In this document: positions 5,864-5,954 of the stretch, piece by piece
Position numbering within the stretch: position 1 is the first letter of the stretch
How the letters are laid out: each line of letters begins with the position of its first letter
Origin: Bacteroidales bacterium
Lineage (GTDB): Bacteria > Bacteroidota > Bacteroidia > Bacteroidales > Muribaculaceae
Direction of reading: 5' to 3'
Length of the DNA: 5,954 nucleotides
Assembly (NCBI GenBank): GCA_030526455.1
Contig: JAUNCU010000174.1
Location: forward strand, 1-5,954
Position numbers and translations under genes: made by a program
Notes under the pieces: generated by a model
Told to the model about the DNA's origin: nothing
What the model saw: the letters and a program-made list of their open reading frames with translations, nothing else
Databases searched by the model: none

Positions 5864-5871
5864 TAACTTTG
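5864..5871 (+). promoter_or_regulatory. Possible rightward -7 box, divergent to the glycosyltransferase
   Basis: TAACTTTG matches the TAnnTTTG -7 consensus on the plus strand, but no TTTG occurs 19-21 nt upstream. If real, it drives a gene beyond the right edge and forms a divergent promoter pair. An eight-base match in A/T-rich sequence can occur by chance. Confidence 0.3.
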
Positions 5872-5925
5872 AAAATAATTGACACCCACAAATAACAGAC
5901 AACCAGGCAAGCAGCCAAGAAGCCT

Positions 5926-5954
5926 CTTAGACTCTTAGACTGTTAGACTGTTAG
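5926..5954. repeat. 8-nt tandem repeat (C/G)TTAGACT, truncated by window edge
   Basis: Successive units are CTTAGACT (5926-5933), CTTAGACT (5934-5941), GTTAGACT (5942-5949) and GTTAG (5950-5954, cut by the edge). Only the first base of the unit varies. It lies in the non-coding region upstream of the glycosyltransferase; the total copy number is unknown because it runs off the window. Confidence 0.85.

Noticed and set aside
4970..5866. Plus-strand open frame opposite the glycosyltransferase
   Set aside because: It is the shadow of the GT2 gene, which has clear motifs (VDNFSTD, DSDD, NDWEL), and shows no domain of its own.

Overview
The window looks like chromosomal DNA of a Bacteroidales bacterium (phylum Bacteroidota). 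Three sites fit the Bacteroidota sigma-factor promoter (TTTG, about 20 nt, TAnnTTTG), start regions are A/T-rich without clear Shine-Dalgarno boxes, and the frr and YaaA-family proteins have a Bacteroidales flavour. Most genes are GC-rich. I cannot name the genus; a Muribaculaceae-, Prevotellaceae- or Rikenellaceae-like gut or oral species is a guess.

Layout, left to right. A short leader with an imperfect 8-nt-period repeat opens the window. It is followed by a two-gene unit: an XRE/S24 self-cleaving repressor-type regulator (52-732) and, 15 nt later, a cytoplasmic M16B zinc peptidase (748-1974). Next comes a clearly more AT-rich gene, a DUF1016/YhcG-type PDDEXK nuclease (2047-3183). It has its own consensus promoter, and an inverted repeat fills the space between the promoter boxes. 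Inside its coding sequence are two near-identical palindromes, both translated in frame as IRQPMAGEL. A GC-rich yaaA homologue follows (3213-3980). Then comes frr, the ribosome recycling factor (4115-4675), with its own promoter. A convergent intergenic region (4676-4864) holds terminator hairpins for both strands and a degenerate 8-nt-period CTAG array. A GT2-family glycosyltransferase lies on the minus strand (4865-5800) with a promoter just upstream. The right edge is non-coding and ends in an 8-nt tandem repeat of the form (C/G)TTAGACT that runs off the window.

The genes do not form one pathway. The S24 regulator and M16 peptidase are probably co-transcribed. frr and yaaA are housekeeping or stress genes. 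The nuclease gene looks like a horizontally acquired single-gene insertion between M16 and yaaA. No complete multi-gene defence system, mobile element, CRISPR array, tRNA or rRNA is visible. The most unusual structures are the paired in-frame palindromes in the nuclease gene and the three intergenic arrays that share an 8-nt period.
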